Positions 11,201 through 22,210 of a stretch of DNA of 64,000 nucleotides are shown here, piece by piece. The notes under the pieces are model-generated. The model worked only from the letters and a program-made list of their open reading frames with translations. It was not told the origin of the DNA and searched no databases. Origin of the DNA: Hygrophila difformis. Lineage: Eukaryota > Streptophyta > Magnoliopsida > Lamiales > Acanthaceae. The stretch is taken from positions 22,384,068 to 22,448,067 of the forward strand of contig JAOANR010000014.1 of assembly GCA_030278955.1 (NCBI GenBank). The letters run 5' to 3'. Each line of letters opens with the position of its first letter. Position 1 is the stretch's first letter. The translations under genes were made by a program, and so were the position numbers.

Positions 11201-11597
11201 TGTTAATATGGCCATGGGAACAATAAAATGTCGAATATCCAAAAACAATTTGCTAAAATTTTCTAGACATAGCAAGGAATATAATGGATATTTTTAATTA
11301 GGATATCACTAGTAGGACATTTTAAAAAATGAGGCTATAAAGTGAAACTTAGAGTGGCAATGCTCTTAATTAGATATGTTACAAATTAATTAATAGTTTT
11401 ATTCATAAAATTAAAATCTAATTCATTTGTTAGATGAGGAGTCACTTTAATCATAAAAAATATTATAAAGAGCTCAAGCATTAACACGAGCATTATATAT
11501 AATTTTCTTGATTTTAAAAAATTATTTAAGAAGTTACAAAAATCACATTGATATAACAAGATATGAGATTATTATTATTAATGAAAAAAAAAGTTAC

Positions 11598-11753
11598 CTC
11601 TAATGTTGTTGTGACAGCACCAATGTCTACTTGTGGTTTTGATATATTTTCAAACCCACAAAGTACAATTCCATTTTCATGCGGCATTTCATTGTTTAAC
11701 CTCAGCGAACATTTTTGCTCAATAAAAAACCTTCGTAGTACTTCAACTACATC
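11598..11753 (-). pseudogene. PPC exon B3, divergent but open
   Basis: 52 codons with acceptor TGTAG|G and donor GTAACT; encodes DVVEVLRRFFIEQKCSLRLN and ends GAVTTTLE. It is clearly homologous to B1 and B2 but the most divergent. An A exon expected about 135 bp upstream is not seen; a CACTA-like relic occupies that place. Confidence 0.55.
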
Positions 11754-11887
11754 CTACAGCGAAAAAAAAAGTTAAATATATAAAACATATCAAGATGTCA
11801 ATATAACATAAAATTATAAATGTGTAATCAAGTTAATTGTATATAGTATATATTACATTAATAAAATAATTTAAAAGATAAAAACGC

Positions 11888-12005
11888 CACAAGAATTTCG
11901 CGGGTAAGTGTCGAAAGGATTTTGTCGCCTTGTTTGTTGCCTAGCGCTAGGCGATGAAATCCCCTAGGCGACGACTTCAGTAAAATTCACGAATTTCTTG
12001 TAGTG
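11888..12005. mobile_element. CACTA-like mini-element
   Basis: The right end, inverted, reads CACTACAAGAAATTCGTGAA, the classic CACTA terminus; the left end reads CACAAGAATTTCGCGG. The interior has inverted GTCGCC/GGCGAC and CCTAGCGCTAGG palindromes. It is too short for a transposase. Confidence 0.55.
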
Positions 12006-12450
12006 AAAGGTGAACACAGAAATTAAGACCAATAAGTTGCATGAATTAGAAATACCCAAAAGCAAAAATATCATTAATTACATTAATTAATTTATGGTGA
12101 AACTGTCGGAAAATTCGTCGGTGATTCATAATTTTAATTTACTTTTATTATTTTAAATATGACCAGTCACACTGACTATATACATTGATCTGTCAGTAAT
12201 ATTAAAGAATAAATAATTAAATCCTTAATACTTTTCCTGATAGAAGGTATCGTCGGTAATTACCCACAAACCTTAATTACTTGTGCCCGAGAAAAATTAA
12301 TGTAGCAATCATGTTTGATTTTCTGCCTATTTTATACACACGACATTTGCCCATGAAATAATGAAGTATCGTAGTTTTTGTCTTACTTTTTCGACTAAAT
12401 GAGAATTAGAGGTAAGTTATAGAAGTAGAATCTTTGGGGAATATATTCCA
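12006..12450. other. AT-rich non-coding stretch
   Basis: No gene is seen. Two GTCGG(T/A)-type motifs (GTCGGAAAATTCGTCGGTG near 12105 and ATCGTCGGTAATTAC near 12250) resemble CACTA subterminal repeats, so this may be a decayed DNA transposon. The far end of the copia LTR may also extend into it. Confidence 0.35.
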
Positions 12451-13410
12451 TTATTTTGGTGTTGAAAGTAGTAGCAATTAATATGATAATAGAATAGTAT
12501 TATCATATTATTTTGGTGTTGAAAGTAGTAGCAATCAAATATTAGTAGGTTAGTTAACCAAAGTAAATAAGTGCAGTAAAGAAATAAGAACAAACAAAGA
12601 TTTGTTGACTCAGTTCGGCCCAAGGCCTACGTCTGGGGGATACCAATCCAGGAGTGTTCCACTATGTGTTCGAACACCACGTTACAACACGAACAATAGT
12701 GAACTAGTAATCTTTTACTCCAACACCCAAGCAGATGATCGATGGTACCAGAAACTCCCCTTTCTGGTGAGAATACTCCGATTCTGCTTCGATCCCGTGA
12801 AGACACCTCCTCCAAGTTTCTCTTGAGTGAACCTGTAAAAGATCATCCCTTTGATGTAGCAATGTATGGGCAGTATCTTTTTGACACGAACTTGAGTGTT
12901 GCCCTTGATTGAAAGTGTCGAAATCAATCAAGGGTGCTTAAGTGCTCGATAAGACGAATGACCACTCAAGTGACAATCTCCTTCACAAGTGATGAACCTT
13001 GCGGATGAGGTGAAGAGATTGAATGGGGATTTCTCACACGATTTGCTGTTTGCTTTTCAAGAATAATGGAATCGGGTGATTGATCCACAGCTAATCGTTC
13101 TTCTTAAAAGGATGTTCGAAATCCCTGTTGCTATGGAAGGGAATACGTTATCCCATAAGTTCTTCCGCCTTCCATAGCCAATTCATTCCTTACTCGGTTG
13201 GGAGGATTCGCTTGCCATAACTCGAACGCTCATCATAAGGAAATGATAGAAGACCGTTGGAAGGACGCTCCTTACCAAGCTGCAATGGCCTTATCCGATT
13301 TGCAGAGATATCTTGCCAAGAATACTACGCGGATAAGACTAAGGGGTGGGGACCTATCTAGTGTTCATCATTGGGTTGGAACACATTATCTCAAAATATG
13401 GGTACTAACA
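12450..13410 (-). mobile_element. 3' LTR of SIRE/Maximus-type copia element
   Basis: On the minus strand the LTR starts TGTTAGTACC at 13410, immediately after a polypurine tract. It contains the segment CCCCCAGACGTAGGCC (about 12640) common in SIRE-type LTRs. The far end is not resolved: the 28-bp 5' LTR stub at 35881-35908 is too short to define it. I place it near 12450, beside a 29-bp direct repeat (ATTATTTTGGTGTTGAAAGT..., at about 12451 and 12508). There is no coding sequence. Confidence 0.65.
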
Positions 13411-13424
13411 ATCTCCCCCTTTTT
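13411..13424 (-). other. Polypurine tract of copia element
   Basis: Minus-strand AAAAAGGGGGAGAT abuts the 3' LTR start. It is the plus-strand DNA primer site and typical of SIRE-type elements. Confidence 0.85.
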
Positions 13425-13773
13425 GACATAATGTGAGCCAGAAAGATCAAAGATCTCCCAATGATAAATCAATACAAGAGAAACAAATTACAGAGCCCCA
13501 ACCACCAATACATAGCAACAAACATCCCAGCCAACCTATCTAATGCTCCGTACAAATAAATAAGCTAAAGCAGAGGAGCATGTACAATAAAACCAGCAGA
13601 ACATCCGAAAAGGAATAAACCAGTCCAAAACAAAACAATACTAAGAAGAGTTCAATAACAGAGTTCCAACATAACAAACGGACATAAAACAAAAGCACTT
13701 ACCAGAGGCAGGCATCTTTGATCACACGCACATCTTCTCCCCCTCTGGATCACAATGTGGCAAAAAATGCCAA
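13425..13773. other. Copia 3' untranslated spacer
   Basis: Between the env-position ORF stop and the polypurine tract; A-rich on the plus strand, no features seen. Confidence 0.6.
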
Positions 13774-15255
13774 TTACTCCTGGGAGGAGTCATCCTCATC
13801 TGTGGTGGCATAGAAGTCTGCAGCAGCATTAGTTACCTCATCCTGTAGATCAGAGTCCCAGACGTCAGGAAGAAGTCTTGCCATCTCAGCTAGGGCACGT
13901 TCCTCTTCATCCAGCTCCTCTCGCTTCCTTCTAATTGCATCCTGGCGTTCAGCAATCATGTCTAGGAGTTGGTCGAGTGCCGTCTGGGGAATAGGAGGGC
14001 CATTCGGGCCTGGAATGTCTTGAACCTTATTTTGAAGCTTGGCAGTGAATTTGAACACTTTTGTGATGTCCATCAATTCCTTGGGGTGTCCACCAATGCC
14101 CACAGATTCCAAATACCCATAGACTAGGGCTGGAAAAGGGATGAGGGAGGAGCTATCCTCTTTCAAGTTTTCTGCCAGATCCACCATTTGATTGAGAACA
14201 AGCTTTCCATAATTGATCTCATTCTTGTTTTCATCAATGGCAAACAACAACTGACACATCTCCTTTGAGACAACTGAGTGGTTGGCTGTAGGCATCACAT
14301 TCGAGGATATGAACTTGTATAGCAGAAAGAACTTCTGGGTAAGATTGCCTGATTTTAAACCTCTGCCTTTGATGTTCTTCTCCTTATCCTTAGTGAGCAA
14401 TTTAGCAATCTGAATATTGTTGAACTGAGTGCCTGGTCGGAATACAGTGTCAAAATCACACTGTGGAACACCAAGAAAATCACAAATGACCTTATCTGTG
14501 AGAGGAACAAGCTGTCTCTTGACATACACACGACCAAACCAGCTGCTTCCAGGAACAATCACTGATTTTCTGAGGTTGGCATAGAACATCTTCACAATGG
14601 ATTGTTTGCTTCCTGGAAGATCGGATGCCCATCGAAGTAGATGTCTCTTCTCAAGGTAGCTTGTCCAACCAATCTCATCACATTTAGGACCTCGAAAAGC
14701 AACCTCAGGTTTGAGCGTCCTCTCAAGTAGCACAGTCTCGAAGAATGTCTGAGAGCTTAGTGAGTAGAACTTGGAGCTGTAGGCAAGATTGGTATCCACA
14801 ATCTCAGGAATTTCATCAACATCTTCATCCTGAGCAACATCCTTCTCAACATCAACAGTGGGAACCTTCTTCTTCTTCTGAGGTTGAGAGGTAGAAGGAA
14901 TCTCATCAGCTTTCCTTTTAGCTCTGTTGGCAGCAGCCTTCTTGCGGGCAAGAGCTCTGAGAGGTACACCATCCGATGAAGAAGATTTCTCCCCCTCACG
15001 TCCAGCCTCAGTGTTAGCAACGACTTGCGCTTCATCATCACTCCTCAGCTCATCCTCAGTGAGTCCTTCACGCCTCAGAAACTCTTCAGCAGAGATAGTA
15101 GTGCGGTTGCCTTCTGGTTCCTCCTCATCTCCCGATTCTCCACTGGTTTCTTCCTCGTCAGGATTAATCTCAACGTTCTTGTCCGATTCATCAGATAACT
15201 CGGTGGACTCAGATGTGTGTTCAAAGGCATCATCTGAACTCCCAGAACTCCCACC
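13774..15255 (-). pseudogene. Copia env-position ORF, C-terminal part (split by insertion)
   Basis: Open on the minus strand from the insertion point to a stop at 13774. Starting at the insertion it encodes an acidic Ser/Glu-rich stretch, a basic cluster (about 14945-14860, KKAANRAKRKAD and QKKKKV), then a globular region with FYANLRKSVIVPG, VYVKRQLVPLTDKVICDFLG and later QLLFAIDENKNEINYGK. This matches the domain I know as the putative plant transposon protein domain. It ends with a short coiled-coil-like segment and an acidic tail. There is no transmembrane segment or signal peptide, so an envelope role is not supported; the basic cluster suggests nuclear entry. The ATG at 14799 is internal. 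The true start is on the other side of the insertion (30459). Phase is preserved across the break: counting one copy of the CCACC duplication, the two halves would form about 709 codons. Confidence 0.75.
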
Positions 15256-15489
15256 TGATAATGGCCAAAATTGACCATTATTTTCAATCTATTTCCGTAT
15301 CTAATACGGACATTTGATCGCATTCCGGTCTTATTTAAATAAGAAAGCAGTCGAATTTGACAGATATGTGCAAGTTTGTATAAATAATAAGCTGGTATTG
15401 AAAAATACAAAAATATTGTTATTTTATGTTAAAAAATCCAAAAACATGATAAAAATATTAAAAATCCCACGTTTGATAATTATGGTTTG

Positions 15490-16890
15490 TAATGTCTGTT
15501 CGGTGGAACACGGATCCATTAAACGGAACACAAACAAATATCAAATGGAGCAAAATTTCCTTAAATATTATATTTTTATATTTTATACTTTGATGTACAT
15601 ATTTTTAGTTCTTATGTTTATTTATTTTTATTTATGTTTTCTGCAATAATTTAATAATTAATTGGTCCACTAATCCATTTATTTGATTAAATGCAGGTAA
15701 TTTGGTGATTTGGACCCAATAAAAATTATTAATCCAGTCCAGCAAGTTCAAGGCCCAATCTGGAAGCCCAATTGATCAAATTCCTCTAACCCATTACACA
15801 ACACTCCTTTAGCCCAACACAACCTCAAGCCCATCTACACCAAAGCCCAACCCTAATCCAAACCCAAACCCTAACCCTAACCCCTGCCCTAGCCGCCACC
15901 GCCGCGCCGCTGCCGCCGGCCGCCGCCATCCGTCACCAACACCATCCATCCATCTCCTCCACCTCGCGCCACCACCGGAGCGCCGCCATCGCCATCTCAT
16001 CTCCAACCTCAACCTCCGCCATCTCCGCCCTCATTATTTTTCCGACCAGATAACCCCAAACTGCCACCATCCTCTCCGCCGCCGCCGGCAACCTCCACCA
16101 CCACCACCAATAAAAACCCCAAAAATTAAATCAAAACCGAGGCTCCCAATTCCGACCACCCTCCCATCACCGTCATCCTTTTTCCGATTGCTCCACCCCA
16201 AGTTCAAACCATAGCCGCCAGCCACCACTTATTCCACCACCATTTCCATCCCATTTCCGACAGCATCCCATCGCCGCCGCCGCCGATTCTCTGCCACAGC
16301 CACACCACCATCTCAGTCGACCCCTCGATCTCCACCCTCATCCTCCATCTCCGTCCGCAGTCACTGCTCGCTCGGACCAACCGCACCACCACCGTCGCTC
16401 ATCTCGGCCGCCACCGCTTCACCTCCATCTCCGTTCATCCAGCCTCCACCGCCGCATCCTCGCCTCCGCCATCGCCCATCCAGATCCACCTCCTCACCAA
16501 CACTCATCTCCGACCAGAATTAGAGCACCACACAGAAAGAAAATGGGGAATCCGGAAGAGAAAAGAAAAAATGGAGGAAGGAAAACTGGAGACAAGAAAA
16601 TGGAGAGCAAAGAATCTATGAAGAAGAAAGATGGGGAAAACAAAAAGAAGAAAAAAGGAAGAAAGAGAACAAAAAAACAGAGAAGAAACGAAATGGAGGG
16701 GGAAAGGAAAGAAACTGGAAAGAAGAAATAAAGAAGAACAAAGAAGAAAGAAATCTGGAAGAAGAAAATGGCGAAGAGAGATCGAGACAGAAAAGAAGGA
16801 ATGAGAGGATGAGAAAATAAATGGAGGAGAGAGGAATTAGAGAAAAGAGAAAAGAAAAAGAGAGATAAAATATATCCGGACTTCGGGACC
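15490..16890. other. Acquired GC-rich gene-like segment within LTR
   Basis: Absent from the other LTRs of this family in the window. It begins near the LTR head, passes through telomere-like CCCTAA repeats (AAACCCTAA at 15866-15874), a Pro/Arg-type GC-rich tract with many CCGCCGCC and CCACC runs, and ends in an AG-rich tract. Such a gradient resembles a captured host promoter, 5' UTR and N-terminus. The long frames on both strands here are low-complexity and I do not call a protein. A second copy is in the 3' LTR at about 23909-25305. Confidence 0.55.
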
Positions 16891-16911
16891 CCGGTGGCGC
16901 TAAACAAAATC

Positions 16912-17160
16912 CGTGTCGCGAGACCATGTCTAGCGACTGTGAGAGGAGTCCCGCGACAGGAAAAAAATGGTCTAGGGACAGGGAGAGAAATTGCTTAGAG
17001 ACTGTGAGAGGGGCTCAAGACACAAATCCCTGTCGCGAGGCCACGCTTAGCGACAGGAGCCTAGGGACAGAAAAAATAGCTTAAGGACTGGGGAGTTTAG
17101 AGACAGATAAAATTGAGTATCACGACAGCTCTCATGTCGCGAGACACAGTCCCGCGACAC
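16912..17160. repeat. LTR palindrome array 1 (upstream of TATA), degenerate
   Basis: Repeated GTCGCGAG / CTAGCGAC / CCGCGAC arms form loose two-level inverted repeats just upstream of the core promoter. They are more degenerate than in the other LTRs. Confidence 0.75.
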
Positions 17161-17434
17161 GGAGCTCTCTCACGCCACAGAAGCAGCTCGCGCCAGACAA
17201 AGAAAGAACAAGCAGAGAAAGCGACAGCTCACGTGACCACTCACGTGACATGTTCTTTTTAATTTCCCACATGCAAAAAGACTCGGGAGGTCCAGGGACT
17301 TCAACTCCCGCCCCCTCCTGCGCGCCATCTTGGAGCTAAAAAGTGTGTCCTGAACCAGATTTTGCTCCGCGACAGGCATAATTGTTTAGCGACTGGTGGG
17401 CCTTGAATGGGCCTAGGGCTCGATTCCACTATTC

Positions 17435-17442
17435 TATAAATA
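17435..17442 (+). promoter_or_regulatory. LTR TATA box
   Basis: TATAAATA in a pyrimidine-rich context between the two palindrome arrays, about 0.47 kb upstream of array 2. The homologous box is at 25902-25909 in the 3' LTR. Confidence 0.7.
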
Positions 17443-17910
17443 TATCCTCCCACCCCCTTGAATAGTAACCTAGCTACACTCTAGTTTTTCTTACTCTTGG
17501 AGGCACCACTGTGCTCTCCAAGAATTTATTAGAATAGGTAGTTTAGTCTATTTTAATTTTATGCAATGTAGAAATAGACTCTAGTCTGTTCTTGTTTTGT
17601 TTAGTTATAGCATAGTATCCTGTTTTGTTTAAGTTTTAGGAAGTGTAGTTTATTTAGTATGTTGTTTTTGTTTCATTACTATTATTTTATTTCAGTTTTA
17701 GTTTTAATACACTAGATCTTATATTGGATGATGTTTGAGTGTTTGTGCATATTTATTTAAAATTGCGTCTCCTATATTGTATTGCATCACGTTGTAACCC
17801 CACGGGTTGCAACGTAATTTTCCCGTTGTGATCCCACGGATCACAACGCACTCCCATGCATGCAAGTTAAGGTGTTATGCTGCCCAAATTTTTATAAAAT
17901 TTTTAAAATC

Positions 17911-18266
17911 CCTCTGTCGCTAAACCCCTGTCGCGGACCCATGGTCCGCGACAGACTCCTTGATTAGCGACAGAGGACCCAAATACTTGTAATTTTATTC
18001 TGGAAGGGCTCTGTCGCGAAACCCCTGTCGCGGACCCACGGTCCGCGACACACTCCTTGTTCCGCGACAGGAATTATGCCCTTATTGGATTTTTGACCCC
18101 TGTGTCGCTAAACCCCTGTCGCTAGGCCTAGCGACACGGATTTTTGTTTAGCGACACAACAACCCTAATTTTCAAAATATCCATTTTCTCTTATTACCCA
18201 CCTCTCTGTTGCGAAACCCCTGTCGCGGACCCATGGTCCGCGACACAAACTCTGTTCCGCGACAGG
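17911..18266. repeat. LTR palindrome array 2 (four units)
   Basis: Four two-level units. The first has perfect 12-bp outer arms CCTCTGTCGCTA (17911-17922) and TAGCGACAGAGG (17965-17976) around an inner hairpin GTCGCGGACC / GGTCCGCGAC. The third unit has inner arms GTCGCTAGG / CCTAGCGAC instead, so both arms changed together. Confidence 0.9.
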
Positions 18267-20764
18267 CTTGGCACCTTTTTGCTAAATTTTTATTCTCCAC
18301 CTCACCCCATTAATTAATTGAACCTTTATATTAATATTTTGAGGTTGAAACCCAATGATCTCAACCCATGATTAATTTGATATAAAGAACTTTGTTCAAT
18401 TTTCCATTAAAAGATTCTTCTACATAAATTAAAAACTCTAATGATCTAAGTATATAATCCGGACTGTAATTAATTAATTAATTATGGAATGAGTGATTAT
18501 TTAGACATAAAGAGTAATTATGGATTTATTTCCATACCCTTGCATGAGAAACCAATGTCTCTCATACAAGATGGACCAAAAATATTTTCTTTTATTTATT
18601 TTGTCTTTCCCGTGTTGTGTGAAACAGCTAGTAAAAAATATAACAGACTAATGTTGGCGGGTATTCCCACACGGATAAACTAGCTCGTGGTCTGTATATT
18701 AATTACTAGATGTTATTTTGCATGGTCCGGATAGTGGTCGGTGGAAGCCTTGGCGGTTCGTCCATCCGGGATTATAATAGCTGCTCAGCTGACTCCTATC
18801 CGGATACAGTTTTCTTTTCTTTATTTTAATTTCAAACCCGATTTTTGAGCTGTGATACTATCAAATTGTGTCGATCAACACTGTTTGAATAGTATCACAG
18901 TAAGAAAACATGTAGGTTTTTCTCTCATTTCACAGATAGTAGAAGTCTTGACGACAGCGATCACTGTCGTTTAAGGTCTTCTGCTATCTAAAATCATTCC
19001 ACCCAAATGAGAGGGAAATTGGATAGCAGATGTTTGCAGTCCACCCAATCGTTTTGCCATCTTTTTAGCCAAATAAATTCTTCTCATCTCCGGCTATTTC
19101 ATCTTTGTGTATCAACTTCTGTCTAAACCCGCCTTATATTTTGGGTTATTTTATTTTACACTTCTTTATAAATTTATGCATGATATTATTATGTAGATAT
19201 CGTGGTCAATATTATTTTGGGATCCTTCCCTTGGACATAGAAGTCTTGATTTAAATCAGATGTCTCACAATAAATTTCCAACAAAAATTCATTTATAAAA
19301 TCCGGATCTGAGTAAGGGATAAATTCCACAGTTATGACTAATTTATATCCGACTGGGGGTTGATTTTGGGAAATTAGAAGCAGAGTCAGCGATTAGGTAT
19401 CACCTAGACTGAAAGGGTCTGTGTTCTTATTGGGAGTCTAGTACCTGTTTAGGGAATGATTTTCAAATCTATTATTTTCCAAAATTGCTTTGTATTGGAA
19501 ATCTGGTATTAAATATCACACTGAGATGGGGTCCACTTGGATTCAAATACGGTGTGATAGATAATTCTAGAGGAACAATACATAGGCCTTGGTTATTTTC
19601 TAAGATAGGGTTGAGTATTCTTTCAACTGCTATCCTCTTCTGCCAAAGCCTATTTTTGAGTCCTAAGTGAGTGCATCCGGAACGAACTAATTCATTAGTT
19701 CGTTTCATTAGTTTGTATCTCATAACCACCCGGAAGGAAGTGAACACTGTGAGCGGTTCACCGAGAGCCGGGAATTCTTGATCCACATCCGGTCATTCTG
19801 ACTGGGGGCTTTCTTTTACTACCAGGGTCAGACTTTCAAAAAACCTCCGAGTGATAGGATTTTAAATGCTTTCTTTATCGCTTTCTTTTAAACGCTTTCG
19901 TTAGAGGTCACTCGGTTGTATTGAGGGTTGTGTAACTGCTACTAGGACTGATAGTTAAGTGATATTTCAGGGCTTGATTAGAATCTTAGGGTGTGACATG
20001 GGGGAATGATAGCGGTACTTGCCACTTCAATAAATGATTTGTCAGGTGTTGCTTGTCCACCACAGATGATTAACATGCCTCTACACGGCCGTGTAAGGGC
20101 AGTTGTGAGTCTGTGGTATCTTAGATTTTGCTGTCTTAAGAGCATGTAAATCCTTACTATTAGTACCTGTCTGTTAAAGGGAACATAGTATAGGAAGCAT
20201 GAGAGTTAGCTAACTGATGAATTATCCCAAGCTAAGATCTGTGTATTAAAATGGAAGTTTAACTGTGTTTCATTTGAATCCTGTCCAATTTTTATTCTTT
20301 TCTTCCTGTCCCTTCTGTCTCATTTTAAATCTGCTTTCTTAGCTTAATTTAACCGCTTCCTTAGAATAATTTTATGGCTTTCTTAGATTAAATTTAATTC
20401 GCTTTCTAGAATAATTTTATATGCTTGATTTTAATTGCTTTCATAGCTTAGTTTAAATTCTGTCAAGTAGTTGATAGTCAAACACAAACTTGAATCGAGT
20501 AACCGAGTGGAAAATCTTAGTAAACGACGTGGGCCCTGCTTCCATCGCACATCCTCCAGTGAACGATTCGGTACTTACTATAAATACTGCAATTTTTGAC
20601 TCCGTGCGCTTTCGGGGGCACAGTTTCTTAACACGAGTAAATAAAAACGTGACAACCTATAAATATATCCCTAATCCCAACTCCGCCTTCATAAATCGAT
20701 TTTCATTAAATAAAATCAAAACCAGGATTATTATGTTTCAGAAAATATTCATGTAACGGGAACT

Positions 20765-20829
20765 TGTCAAAAGTTTCATGGCAAGGATCTTCTTGGCAGG
20801 AAATTGTCAAAAGTTTCATGCCGGGGAGG
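20765..20829 (+). repeat. Iterated LTR-border modules inside the LTR
   Basis: TGTCAAAAGTTTCATGGC at 20765-20782 and TGTCAAAAGTTTCATGCC at 20805-20822, the latter running into a primer-site-like TGCCGGGGAGG, repeat the real LTR/primer junction found at 20982-21013. Homologous modules are at about 29575-29641. Confidence 0.8.
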
Positions 20830-20995
20830 TCCATAACGCCGTTTGAACTCAAAGTTTCCCCTCATGAGTAATAAAAAGTGAAATATATCCTTAAACCCCT
20901 TTCCCATGAATCATAATTCCTTTCATTTAATAAATTCAATCCTGATATATTTTATTGAAGAATACTCGTGTTAGTGAAATTTGTCAAAAGTTTCA

Positions 20996-21013
20996 TGGCG
21001 CTGTTGCCGGGGA
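20996..21013 (+). other. Primer-binding site, tRNA-Asp type
   Basis: TGGCGCTGTTGCCGGGGA directly after the LTR end, with one mismatch to the tRNA-Asp 3' end complement. Confidence 0.9.
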
Positions 21014-21123
21014 GGATGTAGCGTCGTTTATTAAGAGAATTACACTCCTGATTACGCATAGTTAGTTTAGTGTTAGTTCAGTGTACTTATTTCAGAACAA
21101 AGAAGTACCCTCAAATCAATTAA

Positions 21124-22210
21124 ACATTTAGAGTACCAAGACTCTAAATGTGAGGATGTTGATTTGAGGGGAAAACCTAACCAAATGGGTATTTTTGCTT
21201 GCACGAATCATGGAGCCACAAAAATTGGTGTAAGGAGTTAAATGTGGAAGTGTAGCAGTGGGGCTGCACTAATTTGCAATTGTGAATTGCACAACACGTG
21301 AAACTCACGTGTTTGTCATCTCCACCATCTCCGCACTACGAAGCTCCACCACTGCTCCATCGCCCATCCACCTCATTACCACCACTGCGCTGAGGAAACC
21401 CTCATCACTGGTGAAACAACAAATGGAGCAGCAGACCTTCGGACTACAGGTTCCCGGTTAGATTAGTTCTGTAATTGACCGAAGATTATATCCGGAATTC
21501 AAAGAAATTTAAAATCCGGAATAATTTTCACAAGCACAGAATTAATCCAACCTAAATTTCTGCAAGTCAAAATCATATTTATATATATATAAACCTTCTT
21601 GTGCATACTATATTAAATAATTCGGGTATTAATCAATTAACTCACATTTAGAGTACTAAGACTCTAAATGTGAGGATGTTGATAATTTTTGAGAAAATTC
21701 GATAACTTATTTTATGTTTGCTTTGCAGGAATTTGTGGAACCACCAAAAAGAAAATTAAAGCTTCAAAACAGGTTCCCGGTTGGATCGATTCTGTGATTA
21801 ATTGAAAGTATTCCTGGAATTTAAAGCAATTTCAAATTCAGAATAACTTTTATAAGAACAGAATTAATCCGACCTAATTTATGCAAGTAAATATAGTAGA
21901 TTAAATTTTAGAAAATCCAAAAATGTGATCGAACAATTTTGATGAAAATCAGAATTTTTCTAAGTGTTGGGCATCGAACAATTGCTTTGTTTGATGATCC
22001 AAACGATCACACATAGCCAAAATCGTCGAACACTTAATTGGGTTGACGAAAAAGGCTATCGGAATTATGCTCCTAGCTTTTGTGTAAATATTTTTCCCCT
22101 CCCTCCCTCCCTCCTCTTTTATTTTATTTTATTTTGATTTTGATAATTTGTTTAAGTGGGAATTGATTTACTCACATTTCGAGCAAGGCTCAAAATGTGA
22201 GGATGTTGAT
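21124..22210 (+). repeat. Three hairpin-plus-polypurine-like modules
   Basis: Hairpins at 21124-21151 (11-bp stem), 21641-21674 (14-bp perfect stem CTCACATTTAGAGT / ACTCTAAATGTGAG) and 22171-22201 are each followed by GGATGTTGAT. The true 3' LTR start is preceded by the same AAATGTGAGGATGT at 23661-23674, so each module mimics the polypurine/LTR border. Confidence 0.85.

Larger units (their letters stand above)
7891..11753 (-). pseudogene. Tandem array of AHL-like PPC-domain exons, degenerate
   Basis: Read on the minus strand, eight exon-like blocks with splice-site consensus follow the order B3, C2, A2, B2, C1, A1, B1, C0. One A-B-C set spans a complete PPC (DUF296) domain of the AT-hook motif nuclear-localized family. 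A carries the entry strand (PTILNVDERQ, compare PHVITVNAGE in AHLs), B carries DIVEAIRRFL and an AGVVLSAFGHVSNPRL strand, and C carries the GPLISGSEIQ exit. Intact exons are 99, 162 and 153 nt, all phase 0, with short introns of about 132-163 bp at A/B and C/A. The AHL hallmark GRFEIL is replaced by GEHSIINL. No AT-hook is seen. Several copies carry indels or lost splice sites, and later SINE and MITE insertions sit in introns. It is either a multi-PPC gene or serial duplication of a captured domain. Confidence 0.6.
15256..20995 (+). repeat. 5' LTR of LARD-like element (5.74 kb)
   Basis: Starts TGATAATGGCCAAAATTGACC and ends CAAAAGTTTCA. In order: conserved LTR head, AT-rich part, acquired GC-rich segment, palindrome array 1, TATA box, palindrome array 2, long AT-rich region, tail with repeated border modules. 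Relative to the 3' LTR it lacks about 0.4 kb after 17585 and about 45 bp near 17300, but keeps one extra hairpin at 17925-17976. Confidence 0.9.

Noticed and set aside
12602..13431. Short frames around the copia 3' LTR
   Set aside because: They lie in a non-coding LTR and lack domains.
15851..15882. Interstitial telomere
   Set aside because: Only a few imperfect CCCTAA units with telo-box character, common in plant promoters; too short to be a telomere remnant.
15809..16392. Trp/Gly/Arg-rich minus-strand frames
   Set aside because: Low-complexity translations of CCACC/CCGCC runs; no domain and no consistent start between the two LTR copies.
16494..16927. Phe/Ser-rich frame that resembles a membrane protein
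   Set aside because: It is the antisense of an AG-rich low-complexity tract; hydrophobicity comes from TTC/TCT codons only, and the copy at 24918-25447 behaves the same way.
18489..18683. 64-aa frame repeated at 27301-27495
   Set aside because: Identical only because it lies in both LTR copies of one element; AT-rich and no domain.
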